This document shows, in pieces, positions 35,606 through 43,922 of a stretch of DNA of 64,000 nucleotides. Within the stretch, counting starts at the first letter, position 1. The number at the start of each line of letters is the position of its first letter. Source of the stretch: Paenibacillus sp. Root444D2 (GTDB taxonomy: Bacteria > Bacillota > Bacilli > Paenibacillales > NBRC-103111); NCBI RefSeq assembly GCF_001426375.1, contig NZ_LMEO01000051.1:310241-374240 (forward strand), written 5' to 3'. The translations under genes and the position numbers were made by a program. Below the pieces are notes generated by a model. It was not told the DNA's origin. It worked only from the letters and a program-made list of their open reading frames with translations, and made no database searches.

Positions 35606-35620
35606 TGATAGCGTTTCCAA
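35606..35620 (-). promoter_or_regulatory. Catabolite-responsive element (cre) upstream of the sugar transporter operon
   Basis: Read on the minus strand, TTGGAAACGCTATCA fits WTGNAANCGNWNNCW at all positions. It lies about 155 bases before the binding-protein start. CcpA binding here would give glucose repression, usual for such importers. Confidence 0.6.
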
Positions 35621-35632
35621 TATAACTATCTG

Positions 35633-35689
35633 CAAAATATCCAATTGGTTCTCGAATTCTGTGCGTAGACTCTTCAAAATATCCAATTG
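35633..35689 (-). promoter_or_regulatory. Pair of 15-bp direct repeats, candidate AraC-type sites
   Basis: CAAAATATCCAATTG occurs at 35633-35647 and 35675-35689, exactly 42 bases apart, that is four helical turns. The pair lies next to the cre-like site, upstream of the transporter operon and downstream of a gene for an AraC-type regulator. Confidence 0.5.
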
Positions 35690-35935
35690 CTTCATCAATT
35701 TAGCCAATATTACTTGTTACACAGCAGAAAGTTGCAAAAGTCTAACGTTGTATTCGGGGAAAGCCCGGTGATTGTACCGGATGGATGAATCCTACTCTCT
35801 CGAACTACAACATTTGCAGTTTTGTAAAAACAAACCAGCGAAATTGGTTGTAAGCTGTACAACTTTCACTATGTTAAAGAAGGGACAGCCCAGCGGCTAT
35901 CCCAATCAAATGTGTGCTTTATTGCCTTATCTCTT

Positions 35936-38305
35936 TTATTTTTCAATCAGCTCTTTGTATTTCCCCGGAGTGATGCCCTCAACCTTTTTGAAAACACGAA
36001 TAAAAGCATTAATATCATTGAACCCCACCCCGTATGCCGCATCACCGACCGACTGTTCTTGCTGCCCCAGCAGCTGCTTGGATTTCTCAATTCTGACCTT
36101 ATTAATGCGATCAAGCAGCCCCTCTCCCACATAATCCTTGAATAGCTTCGAGAGGTAGGTGGCTTTGCGGTTAAAATGACTGCCAATCATCGTGACATTC
36201 AGATTGGCATCTGTGTAATTATGTTCGATGTAGGTCGTCACTTCATTTACCAATTGCTCCAGTGCTTTCTGTCGTGTAAGTGAAATCGTATGCTGCCGTT
36301 TGGCTGATGTGTAGGCACATACTTGCTCGAGCATATCACTGAGCTGGACCTGCATGTCTTGAACGGTTTTGCTGCATAGAAGGCGGTCGAGCAGTTTGGG
36401 GTTGCGTATAAAGAAGCTTTCCTGGATATCTCCGGTTTCGCTAAGGCTTTTCATCATGGTGGTTACCAGGTTGAGCATGAGGCACTTCATTAAGGAGACT
36501 GAAATGCCAGGATTATCAAAGTTTTTATTCATAATCTCGGTAAGAATCATCTGTGCTTCTTCAAGCTCCCCCAGCTTAACGGCATACATGAATTGCTGCT
36601 CAATCTGCGTTGGATAATAATAGCCGGTATTAGAGTCGCAAGTGGTATTTGATTGCAAATCGTCATACGATAGAATCTCTGGTCCACCCATAACAAGCTT
36701 GAAGGCCATGGAATCTAGAGCTTCTAAGAAAGCTTGCGGTACATTAGCGATACGATCATGGATACTGCTTATTGAAATTGTTAAGTTAATGTCGTAGGTG
36801 GAAGAGAGGAAAGTTTGCGCTTTGTCTGCAATTCTAAGTAACTCCAGCTTGGAGCTATTGCCATCTTCCGTAGTTAAATTGACTAAACAGGCGAGGGTAT
36901 CATCAATCTCAGATGCATAGCCGCGGTGCCGTTCCGATATTAGTTCCTCCACGACATTCATAATAATAAATTGAAGAAGCTTCCATTTATCCCCTTCAGG
37001 CGTATGGTTAATCCGCTCAAAGAAGGTTGTACTCTTATCGACAACAAATAGCATAACGGCAAAATCCTGCCGGTCCAGCTTCATTTCAAAGGTCGTTAAG
37101 GCCTCATCGATCGGAAGCTGGCTGTCCAGTTTTCCTTTAAACAGCTTTTCGATAAAATGAGAGCGGACAATGTGCCGCTGCTGCTCCATTTTACTTTTGA
37201 AATTGGCAATTTCGATCAACGTACTGTCCACGGCTTCTTGAAGGAAATGAAATTCATTGTACCGTTTATTAGATTGTAAGGTTTGTTTTTTGGAAAACGC
37301 ATGAACCAAGCGACGTACTGGGTTGTAATTTCTTCTTAGAAATACGTAGGTTAGAATACCCCCGCCAAGCAAACTGATTGCCATGCTTGTATAAGTCAGG
37401 TTACGGATGTGAGCCGCTTTTTTCCAATACATGGTGCTGGGCATCATAGACACATATTTTAGTTTGGAACGTGGTGACTGAATGTTGAAAACTTCATATT
37501 TCTCGCCACTAGAGTCGGTGTAATAGAAATTGGACGAGCTCTCTAATTGATCAAAAGGAAAATCAGTTGGAAGTGAATCTGTGGAGTTGGATGCCAGAAT
37601 TTGATTTTCATTATTAAGGATGAGTACGTGACCTTTGTTGAAAATTTCCATATTTTGAATGGCGCCAATAATACGAGATTGATCGACCATAATGACATTG
37701 GTAGCTAGCGGTTTATTATGCTCTTCGGGGTATGTGCTGATGTAGGCTACCGTTTTTCGCAGCTTATTGTCGTCGCCAATTCGGTACATGGGAATAAAGC
37801 CTTTGAAATTGCTTCGAGTCACGATAGCTTGCCAAGCAGAGAACGAGAATTCATCGCTCATATGTAAAGTTTCATAGGCAAAGCTATTTGTTCTAACGGT
37901 GGTAGGAAGAATAGTAGATTGATCTTTATTCAAATAAATATAGAAAGAATCAATCAGCGGGTAGGAGGTTTTGTACATGGAAAGAATACGTGAGATTTGA
38001 TAAGCATCATATCGATATTCTTTGGGAAATGCCTCATACTTATTTGAATAAAGCAGCTCCTGGACGCTTACATTCCACGTAATCTCGAAGTTCAGCTGCT
38101 CCATGGTTTTAAACTGATTGTCCATAATTTCCCGAACTTGTTTTAAAAGAGAATCATTAGCTTGCTGAATTTCTTCCTTCAGTGTTTTGCTGGATTCCAT
38201 ATACAATAATAACCCGATTGCCACGGGTAAAAGTAGAATGACGATATAGGAAATCATCCAGGTTAAGACAATACTTTGTCCATTAAAGAAGATTTTATTC
38301 CGCAT
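35936..38305 (-). CDS. Membrane-anchored AraC-type regulator with extracytoplasmic sensor domain
   Basis: This protein of about 789 residues has one helix near residues 10-32 (ISYIVILLLPVAIGLLLY), an extracytoplasmic domain to about 290, a second helix near 290-310 and a long cytoplasmic part ending in an AraC double helix-turn-helix (NVTMIGSHFNRKATYLSKLF, AAYGVGFNDINAFIRVFKKVEGITPGKY). Paenibacillus often pairs such one-protein sensor-regulators with Lpl-type sugar importers; here the importer operon lies directly downstream. The start is uncertain: GAGGGG lies 12 bases before ATG 38305, and a TTG at 38311 or ATG at 38317 is possible. Confidence 0.88.
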   Translation of the reverse strand: MRNKIFFNGQSIVLTWMISYIVILLLPVAIGLLLYMESSKTLKEEIQQANDSLLKQVREIMDNQFKTMEQLNFEITWNVSVQELLYSNKYEAFPKEYRYDAYQISRILSMYKTSYPLIDSFYIYLNKDQSTILPTTVRTNSFAYETLHMSDEFSFSAWQAIVTRSNFKGFIPMYRIGDDNKLRKTVAYISTYPEEHNKPLATNVIMVDQSRIIGAIQNMEIFNKGHVLILNNENQILASNSTDSLPTDFPFDQLESSSNFYYTDSSGEKYEVFNIQSPRSKLKYVSMMPSTMYWKKAAHIRNLTYTSMAISLLGGGILTYVFLRRNYNPVRRLVHAFSKKQTLQSNKRYNEFHFLQEAVDSTLIEIANFKSKMEQQRHIVRSHFIEKLFKGKLDSQLPIDEALTTFEMKLDRQDFAVMLFVVDKSTTFFERINHTPEGDKWKLLQFIIMNVVEELISERHRGYASEIDDTLACLVNLTTEDGNSSKLELLRIADKAQTFLSSTYDINLTISISSIHDRIANVPQAFLEALDSMAFKLVMGGPEILSYDDLQSNTTCDSNTGYYYPTQIEQQFMYAVKLGELEEAQMILTEIMNKNFDNPGISVSLMKCLMLNLVTTMMKSLSETGDIQESFFIRNPKLLDRLLCSKTVQDMQVQLSDMLEQVCAYTSAKRQHTISLTRQKALEQLVNEVTTYIEHNYTDANLNVTMIGSHFNRKATYLSKLFKDYVGEGLLDRINKVRIEKSKQLLGQQEQSVGDAAYGVGFNDINAFIRVFKKVEGITPGKYKELIEK

Positions 38306-38360
38306 AAGCAAATTCATCCCCTCACAATCGATCATCGATAAGGAGCACTAGGATATTGAA

Positions 38361-38375
38361 ATGAATGCGCTCTCA
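38361..38375 (+). promoter_or_regulatory. cre-like site upstream of the AraC-type regulator
   Basis: ATGAATGCGCTCTCA differs from WTGNAANCGNWNNCW at one position (T instead of A at position six). It lies 55 bases before the regulator start and could link the regulator to CcpA. Weak evidence. Confidence 0.3.
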
Positions 38376-38583
38376 TGTATTGTATTTCCTTTCCATCGTT
38401 CAAGTCAACGATAGAAAGAACCCATTTTTTACCAAATGGGAATTTATAAGTTTCTAATTTAAATCGGAGAACGAAATTCTTATTGGCGAATAAACGTAAT
38501 ATAGGGATCTTTGGTCGTAGATCAAAGTCTCTCCTCGCTAAGCGCGGTCGCTCATCTTCGAAAGACCTTGATAGAGGTTTATC

Positions 38584-39849
38584 TCATGCGGATTCCTCAA
38601 CGGGTTTAAACCGATTTTTTCCGAAAAAGAAGTAGAATAAATAGGAGATTACTGTATAGACTACAGCTGTGATGCAGAAAGCATACGCGTAGCCGTAGTA
38701 AGAGCCATAGCGGAAAACAAGGCCCGTACTTACTGGTGAAGCAAGGAACCAACCTAGATGAAAAACGGCTTCCCCTGAACTGGATGCTAACCCCCGAAGA
38801 GATCGGTTGACGTAACTCATTTTGATCGAATTATAAAAAGGATTAGCAGCGTTCATTAAGGCTTGCCGGAACAAGTACCCACCCGATGATAAGTAAAAGT
38901 TAGCAGAAAAAGCGGTCAGGAGGAGAAATGGGATTGAACATAACTGCAGGTAGACGACAGATTTAACCTCTCCGAATCTCTTTACAATCATGGGTCCAAT
39001 GAGAAAAGCAACCGCCGTTGCAGCTTGACCTAAAGCTACAACGATACCAATTGCGGATTTCGAAGCGTCAAAGCGATCTTCAAAATACACATTTAAATAG
39101 GGGACAATCATACCCCCGCCCATGGATGACAACAAGCCTAATAAACAAAAAATACCAATTACCTGTAAAGATGGTTTATGTACACTCCACACTTGTTTCC
39201 AATTTAATGATTCGCCACGTGGCTGTATTTCTTGCTCACTTTTCTCAAATAAAGCCATAGGTATAAAACCAAGTGCTGCGATACCAACTCCAATTAATAA
39301 AGTAAATCTTAAGCTTCGAATTTCGTCTAAACCTATAATGAATTGAAAAAAGTCACAAAGAACGCCCCCCAGTGCAATACCAACTACATTCGCTAGCATG
39401 ACAAGAGCCATATTAAAGCTAAATAGGTGAACGCGCTGCTGTGGGGTAGAGTTGTTGGCCATAAAAGGTAGAATGGTTGCAGAAACAACAGCAAGAGCCA
39501 TACCGCCCAAGAATGACGAGATGAGCATCCCCTCTTTGACTTCAATAAGAGAGCGAGCCGTCAAAGTTACGATGGTAAAAATGAGACCAAATGTAATGAC
39601 TCGCTTAGGTCCGAAACGATCATTCATTAGGCCCGCGGGAATGAGAATAATGGCCGCTGCCAGTGATGCCATTCCAACCATGCTGCCAACTGTCGTTTGG
39701 TCATAGCCGAGACTTCTAACATAAAGGTTATAGACGAGACCAAACATACCTAAACCTAAGTTCCATACAAAATTAAACCAAAAGAAGAGCATAATATTTC
39801 GGCTGTACCCCTGAAATTGTGACTTCCATTCACGTAGTAAGTTTGTCAT
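38584..39849 (-). CDS. MFS transporter
   Basis: The 421-residue protein has about twelve helices and the motif A loop LIPAGLMNDRFGPKRVITFG between helices 2 and 3. The N-terminus (FFWFNFVWNLGLGMFGLVYNLYVRSLGYD) is typical of a group of Firmicute MFS proteins often annotated as sugar or drug transporters. The substrate is unknown. It is monocistronic; the 280 bases behind it contain only the regulator promoter region and a CTTTGGTC/GATCAAAG hairpin near 38509. Confidence 0.88.
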   Translation of the reverse strand: MTNLLREWKSQFQGYSRNIMLFFWFNFVWNLGLGMFGLVYNLYVRSLGYDQTTVGSMVGMASLAAAIILIPAGLMNDRFGPKRVITFGLIFTIVTLTARSLIEVKEGMLISSFLGGMALAVVSATILPFMANNSTPQQRVHLFSFNMALVMLANVVGIALGGVLCDFFQFIIGLDEIRSLRFTLLIGVGIAALGFIPMALFEKSEQEIQPRGESLNWKQVWSVHKPSLQVIGIFCLLGLLSSMGGGMIVPYLNVYFEDRFDASKSAIGIVVALGQAATAVAFLIGPMIVKRFGEVKSVVYLQLCSIPFLLLTAFSANFYLSSGGYLFRQALMNAANPFYNSIKMSYVNRSLRGLASSSGEAVFHLGWFLASPVSTGLVFRYGSYYGYAYAFCITAVVYTVISYLFYFFFGKNRFKPVEESA

Positions 39850-40004
39850 TTATATTCCTGCCTTTGTATTCTGTGTCTAAATTGTAACCGCCTTATCCAT
39901 TCTACCACTGGTAAATAATTTTGAACACGGGAAAGACTTGATATTCGATCTGATCTGTATAATAATAAGTAGTCTAATCTACGAAGCAGGGAGCACATAA
40001 CTGA

Positions 40005-40238
40005 ATGTCTACACCAACGAGTACCGTGACCGAAGATCAAAAGCCAGAAGTCGAACAGATAGAAATTTGGAAATGTAAAGAGACAGATTGTAAAGCATGG
40101 GTTCGCAAAGAATTCGTTACGGAAGCTTTACCAACTTGTCCATTATGTAAAAATCCGATGGTTCGCAGTTATAAGCATGTGCCTGTGACAGCTAAAAAAG
40201 GAAATAAAAAGTTTTTAGTTGGGAAAAAACGATTCTAG
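40005..40238 (+). CDS. YdjO-like zinc-ribbon protein (cold-inducible family)
   Basis: The 77-residue protein has two CxxC-like pairs (WKCKETDCKAWVR and LPTCPLCKNPMV) forming a zinc ribbon, and a basic C-terminus ending GKKRF. This matches the YdjO family of cold-inducible small proteins of Bacillales, whose role is unknown; nucleic acid binding is plausible. GCAGGGAGC precedes the ATG with normal spacing. A strong terminator follows. Confidence 0.85.
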   Translation: MSTPTSTVTEDQKPEVEQIEIWKCKETDCKAWVRKEFVTEALPTCPLCKNPMVRSYKHVPVTAKKGNKKFLVGKKRF

Positions 40239-40247
40239 TAAAATTCA

Positions 40248-40304
40248 AAAGACCAGTAGCATCTTCGCCCTAGCGTGAAGAGAGATGCTCTTGGTCTTTT
40301 TTTT
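40248..40304 (+). terminator. Terminator after the YdjO-like gene
   Basis: AAGACCA...TGGTCTT with an inner GCATCT/AGATGC stem is followed by at least eight T residues. Confidence 0.9.
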
Positions 40305-40357
40305 GGAAAGAATGGCAGTGTCCAAGCATAAGATGGTAGAGAGGGGGAGTGTGCCTA

Positions 40358-40804
40358 ATGCAATGGCCTGAACTTAATCTAAGTGACGACGCGACCAAGA
40401 TACTTTACAAACTTCGGGATAGGAAGCAGGAATGGGACAAACTCAAAGATACGCAACCTTTATTCGCCATTCTGACAGGTGGCCTGATTCTCTATTTCAT
40501 TATCTCTTTCTATCGAAAGATCATATTGGTTTCAGGCGGCAATGCATTAGCCATCCTCGATTTGCTTATTTCTAATAAGCTTCTATCAGGTTCGCTTCTG
40601 GCTTGTATATCATTGTTCCTATTTACACAGAATCGTGTGACTAGGATTGAAAAAGCGAAAACAAAATACGAGAATTTAAGAATAGAAGTTATCGAAAAGT
40701 TTGACGCTTCCTGGTTAAAGGACGTGAAGTCGGAATCTCGGGATCAAATTTCTAGCTTTCTAGATAGCGAATATGATATTAATATTGTATATAAAAGTAA
40801 GTAG
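40358..40804 (+). CDS. DUF2663 family membrane protein
   Basis: The 148-residue protein has an acidic and basic N-terminal helix (KLRDRKQEWDKLKD), two hydrophobic helices (PLFAILTGGLILYFIISFY and SGSLLACISLFLFTQ) and a coiled cytoplasmic tail (RIEKAKTKYENLRIEVIEK). This fits DUF2663 (YpbF-like) proteins of Bacillales, of unknown function. GGGGGAG lies about eight bases before ATG 40358; a GTG at 40349 overlaps that site. It is nine bases from the next gene, so the two are co-transcribed. Confidence 0.8.
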   Translation: MQWPELNLSDDATKILYKLRDRKQEWDKLKDTQPLFAILTGGLILYFIISFYRKIILVSGGNALAILDLLISNKLLSGSLLACISLFLFTQNRVTRIEKAKTKYENLRIEVIEKFDASWLKDVKSESRDQISSFLDSEYDINIVYKSK

Positions 40805-40813
40805 GGAGCGAGG

Positions 40814-41449
40814 ATGACAGAACGGATGAGATATGAATGTCGCTATGTAGATGCAGAAAACGGAAAATTGAAGTGGGAAGATATTGAGGTTGAGACCCCT
40901 TATTTAAGGGAAGTTGTAACGGGAGAGAAGCCGCGGCTTAAGACTCGCTTTCGCGCATGTTGGACAGCTGATGCATTGCACATACGATTCGAATGTGAGG
41001 ATGATCACGCCGTGGCAACGATGGAGCGGCGAGATGATCCTATTTATTTGGAAGATGTGGTTGAGGTGTTTATTGATAAAAGCGGAACCGGAGCGGTATA
41101 TTACGAGTTCGAAGTGAGTCCACGAAACATCGTATTCGATGCTTTGATCCATTATAACGGTGGAGATAAAGAGATTGATGTTGCATGGGATGCGAAGGGA
41201 ATGCATACTCAAGTTTTGGATGGGGCCGATGGGTGGAGGACTTACGATCTGCGGATTCCTTTTGCAGATTTGGATTGGGAGCGGGGGGAAAACTTTACAC
41301 CTCATCATGGTGCTGAGTGGCGTTGGAATGTATATAGAATTGATGATGATCTTGAAGGGAATCGACATTATTGGGCTTGGTCCCCCACAGGGAAAGTCGA
41401 TTTCCATATACCGCATCGATTTGGGACACTTGCTTTTGTGAAAGAATAG
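40814..41449 (+). CDS. CBM9-like carbohydrate-binding domain protein
   Basis: The 211-residue protein is one family 9-like beta-sandwich: RFRACWTADALHIRFECEDDHAVATM, PIYLEDVVEVFIDKSG, YYEFEVSPRNIVFDALIHYNG and WRWNVYRIDDDL. Such domains are found in xylanases and, as stand-alone proteins, in Firmicutes and Bacteroidetes. No signal peptide is seen, so it would act inside the cell, perhaps binding or processing sugars in an unknown way. GGGAGCGAGG precedes the ATG. It ends 21 bases before the 113-bp repeat array. Confidence 0.85.
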   Translation: MTERMRYECRYVDAENGKLKWEDIEVETPYLREVVTGEKPRLKTRFRACWTADALHIRFECEDDHAVATMERRDDPIYLEDVVEVFIDKSGTGAVYYEFEVSPRNIVFDALIHYNGGDKEIDVAWDAKGMHTQVLDGADGWRTYDLRIPFADLDWERGENFTPHHGAEWRWNVYRIDDDLEGNRHYWAWSPTGKVDFHIPHRFGTLAFVKE

Positions 41450-41470
41450 ATAGAGTAGAATAGTAGGTGC

Positions 41471-42139
41471 GCTGTAACGATGTTTTACATCGTTAATGTG
41501 GGGAAGACGCGCGAAAGTGCCTCTGTAGTGATGAAAAACATTCTTAGAGTAGATGGAAAAGAGCGACGTCCCCAGAAATATGGGCTGTAACGATGTTTTA
41601 CATCGTTAATGTGGGGAAGACGCGCGAAAGTGCCTCTGTAGTGATGAAAAACATTCTTAGAGTAGATGGAAAAGAGCAACTTCCCCAGAAATATGGGCTG
41701 TAACGATGTTTTACATCGCTAAAGTGGGGATGGTACGCGAAAGTAGCTCTGTAATGATGAAAAACATTCTTAGAGTAGATAGAAAAGAGCGACGTCCCCA
41801 GAAATATGGGCTGTAACGATGTTTTTCCTTGCTAATTTGGGAAAGACGCGCGAAAGTGGCTCTGTAGTGATGAAAAACATTCTTAGAGTAGATAGAAAAG
41901 AGCGACGTTCCTAGAAATATGGGCTGTAACGATGTTTTACATCGCTATTGTGGGAAAGGTGCGCGAAAGTGACTCTGTAGTGATGAAAAACATTCTTAGA
42001 GTAGATGGAAAAGAGCGACTTTCCTAGAAATATGGACAGTAACGATGTTTTACATCGCTACTGTGGGAAAGGTACGCGAAAGTGGCTCTGTAGTGATGAA
42101 AAACATTCTTAGAGTAGATGGAAAAGAGCGATGTCCCCT
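41471..42139. repeat. Six tandem copies of a 113-bp unit
   Basis: Copies start at 41471, 41584, 41697, 41810, 41923 and 42036, always exactly 113 bases apart; the last is cut short near 42139. The first two differ at only two positions. Each unit carries a near-palindrome AACGATGTTTTACATCGTT (41476-41494 in copy 1; decayed in copy 4) and an invariant 26-base block (41529-41554 in copy 1). The period is not a multiple of three, so the array does not encode a repeated peptide. It lies between two converging genes. Confidence 0.95.
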
Positions 42140-42151
42140 TAAAGCAAAAGC

Positions 42152-42188
42152 AAAGCCCTCCAGCTTTATTAAAAGCTAGAGGGCTTAT
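42152..42188. terminator. Bidirectional terminator between the repeat array and rocD
   Basis: AAGCCCTC-C-AGCTTT pairs with AAAGCT-A-GAGGGCTT around TATTA. A and T runs lie on both sides. It ends rocD and whatever reads through the array. Confidence 0.85.
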
Positions 42189-42200
42189 TACATTTGAGCG

Positions 42201-43400
42201 CTAAGCTTCATTCAGCACGTCATTTACCTGCTGCCAAGCCCAATCGAGCTCTTCTTTCGTAATTGTAAGAGGCGGAGCCAAACGAATAATGTGCTCATGT
42301 GTCTCCTTGCATAGCAGACCCTTCGCTTTCAGCTCTTCACAGAATGGACGCGCTGAAACCTTAAGGTCAATGCCAATGAACAGCCCCCGACCGCGAATCT
42401 CCGTAATCTGCGGAGATTGAATTTCCTGAAGTCGCTTCAGGAAATAAGCGCCAAGCTCATCCGAGCGCTCTGCGAGCCGCTCGTTAAGGGTGACCTCAAG
42501 CGCCGCGATCGCGACGGCGCAGCCGAGCGGATTACCCCCGAATGTCGAGCCGTGGGAGCCCGGCTCGAAAACATCAAGAACCTCCCGATCACCGGCGACC
42601 GCCGAGATCGGGAACACGCCGCCGCCGAGGGCTTTGCCCATGATGTACAGGTTCGGCGTTACGCCTTCCCAGTCGCAGGCGAAGCGGCGACCCGTACGGC
42701 CGAATCCCGTCTGGATTTCGTCCGCGACGAACAACACCTTATTCGCCTGACATAGCTCATAGCATTCCCGCAGGTAACCGGCCTGCGGAATCACAATGCC
42801 AGCTTCGCCTTGAATAGGCTCAAACAGGAACCCCGCCGTGTTCGGCCCGATGGCCTCACGCAGTGCCGCCGCATCCCCGTAGGGAATAATGCGGAACCCT
42901 GGCGTAAAAGGCCCGAAGCCGCGTTGATATTCCGGCGAAGATGAGAAGGAAGTGATTGTCACCGTCCGACCGTGGAAATTTCCTTCACAAACGATAATTT
43001 CCGCTTGATCGGCGGGGATTCCTTTCACTTCGTAGCCCCAACGACGAATAGCCTTTAGAGCGGTTTCGACCGCTTCGGCCCCAGTATTCATCGGTAAAAT
43101 CATCGGCTTACCAGTGTAATTCGCTAATTTTTCATAAAACGAACCTAACGTTTCGCTATGGAAAGCCCTAGATGTCAGTGTAACCTTCTCGGCTTGCTCA
43201 TGAAGCGCTCTCAGAATGTGCGGATGACGATGTCCTTGATTTAAGGCGGAGTAAGCACTAAGCATATCCATGTAGCGGTTGCCTTCTGGATCCTCGACCC
43301 ATACGCCTTCCGCTTTCGATATCACGATAGGCAGCGGATGGTAATTGCGTGCCCCGTATTTTTCCGTTTTATTAATAATCATCGCACTCTTCGTATCCAT
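42201..43400 (-). CDS. rocD: Ornithine aminotransferase
   Basis: The 399-residue protein is a class III PLP aminotransferase: [20 protein letters not shown] at the start, [28 protein letters not shown] with the PLP-contacting Asp, and [15 protein letters not shown] with the catalytic Lys. The opening and the NQGHRHP motif are typical of ornithine:2-oxoglutarate aminotransferase, which makes glutamate semialdehyde from ornithine in arginine breakdown. Arginase is encoded about 4 kb away. GGGAGG precedes ATG 43400; a longer in-frame start lacks a site. The middle of the gene is much richer in GC than its ends. Confidence 0.94.
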   Translation of the reverse strand: MDTKSAMIINKTEKYGARNYHPLPIVISKAEGVWVEDPEGNRYMDMLSAYSALNQGHRHPHILRALHEQAEKVTLTSRAFHSETLGSFYEKLANYTGKPMILPMNTGAEAVETALKAIRRWGYEVKGIPADQAEIIVCEGNFHGRTVTITSFSSSPEYQRGFGPFTPGFRIIPYGDAAALREAIGPNTAGFLFEPIQGEAGIVIPQAGYLRECYELCQANKVLFVADEIQTGFGRTGRRFACDWEGVTPNLYIMGKALGGGVFPISAVAGDREVLDVFEPGSHGSTFGGNPLGCAVAIAALEVTLNERLAERSDELGAYFLKRLQEIQSPQITEIRGRGLFIGIDLKVSARPFCEELKAKGLLCKETHEHIIRLAPPLTITKEELDWAWQQVNDVLNEA

Positions 43401-43922
43401 AAGTATTCCTCCCTGACGTGCAGCTTGTAAGCCAAACTCGCCGGTATTCACTGTATCCTTCTAATTGTCTCACATAGCGAGCTTGTTTAATCCATTGTAT
43501 TCGTCAACTCATGAACGTTGCAATATAAATCCTAGGAGGTAAATCCCCTATGCTTTTGTGCTTCTCCTAGCATATATAAATACATAGCTGTAGACAGTGA
43601 TACAAGTCTTCACGAAATTGGCCAAGTTCAATCATTATGTGCAAATCCTATTGTATGTTTGAGATTAGGAGAAGACTTGAATTGTTAAAATAGGAAATAT
43701 TATTAGAAGTGGGCAAATTGATCAGTGGTCAAAAATTTATTACAGAACGTGTCAGATATTGCAGGATTCTTGAAAGCGGTCGCGAATTCTTCAGATGAGC
43801 GCTTATGAATGCCATGCATGGCGTTCAATTGTTCTAGCGGCAGAGAGTTAGAAGGAATTTCGGAACACCTACTTCGCAACGTCGAGCAATATACTTTGTA
43901 GAAAAAAGGAATGGTGTCTACG
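43401..43922. other. Divergent intergenic region between rocD and aspA
   Basis: No gene was recognised. A 20-base near-perfect palindrome GAATGCCATGCATGGCGTTC lies at 43807-43826, about 100 bases before aspA, and may be an operator or an mRNA hairpin. The part next to rocD is AT-rich and probably holds its promoter, which I could not place with confidence. Confidence 0.5.

Larger units (their letters stand above)
35454..35935. other. Regulatory and repeat-bearing intergenic region
   Basis: Besides the cre-like site and the direct repeats it contains GTTGTA-N5-TACAAC at 35847-35863, the same hairpin element as in 21750-21934, and a TACAAC...TTGTA pair near 35805-35826. On the minus strand a stem GGGATAGCC/GGCTGTCCC at 35882-35903 followed by TTCTTT probably terminates the AraC-type regulator gene. 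No gene was recognised. Confidence 0.65.

Noticed and set aside
41485-41679. A minus-strand open frame of 64 codons inside the 113-bp repeats with an internally repeated peptide
   Set aside because: The period is not a multiple of three, there is no ribosome binding site, and the frame does not continue through the other copies.
41471-42139. The tandem array as a CRISPR locus
   Set aside because: Units are contiguous, without unique spacers, far longer than CRISPR repeats, and no cas gene is near.
42417-42755. Plus-strand open frames opposite rocD
   Set aside because: They arise from the GC-rich block in rocD, where stop codons are rare in all frames; no start signals are present.
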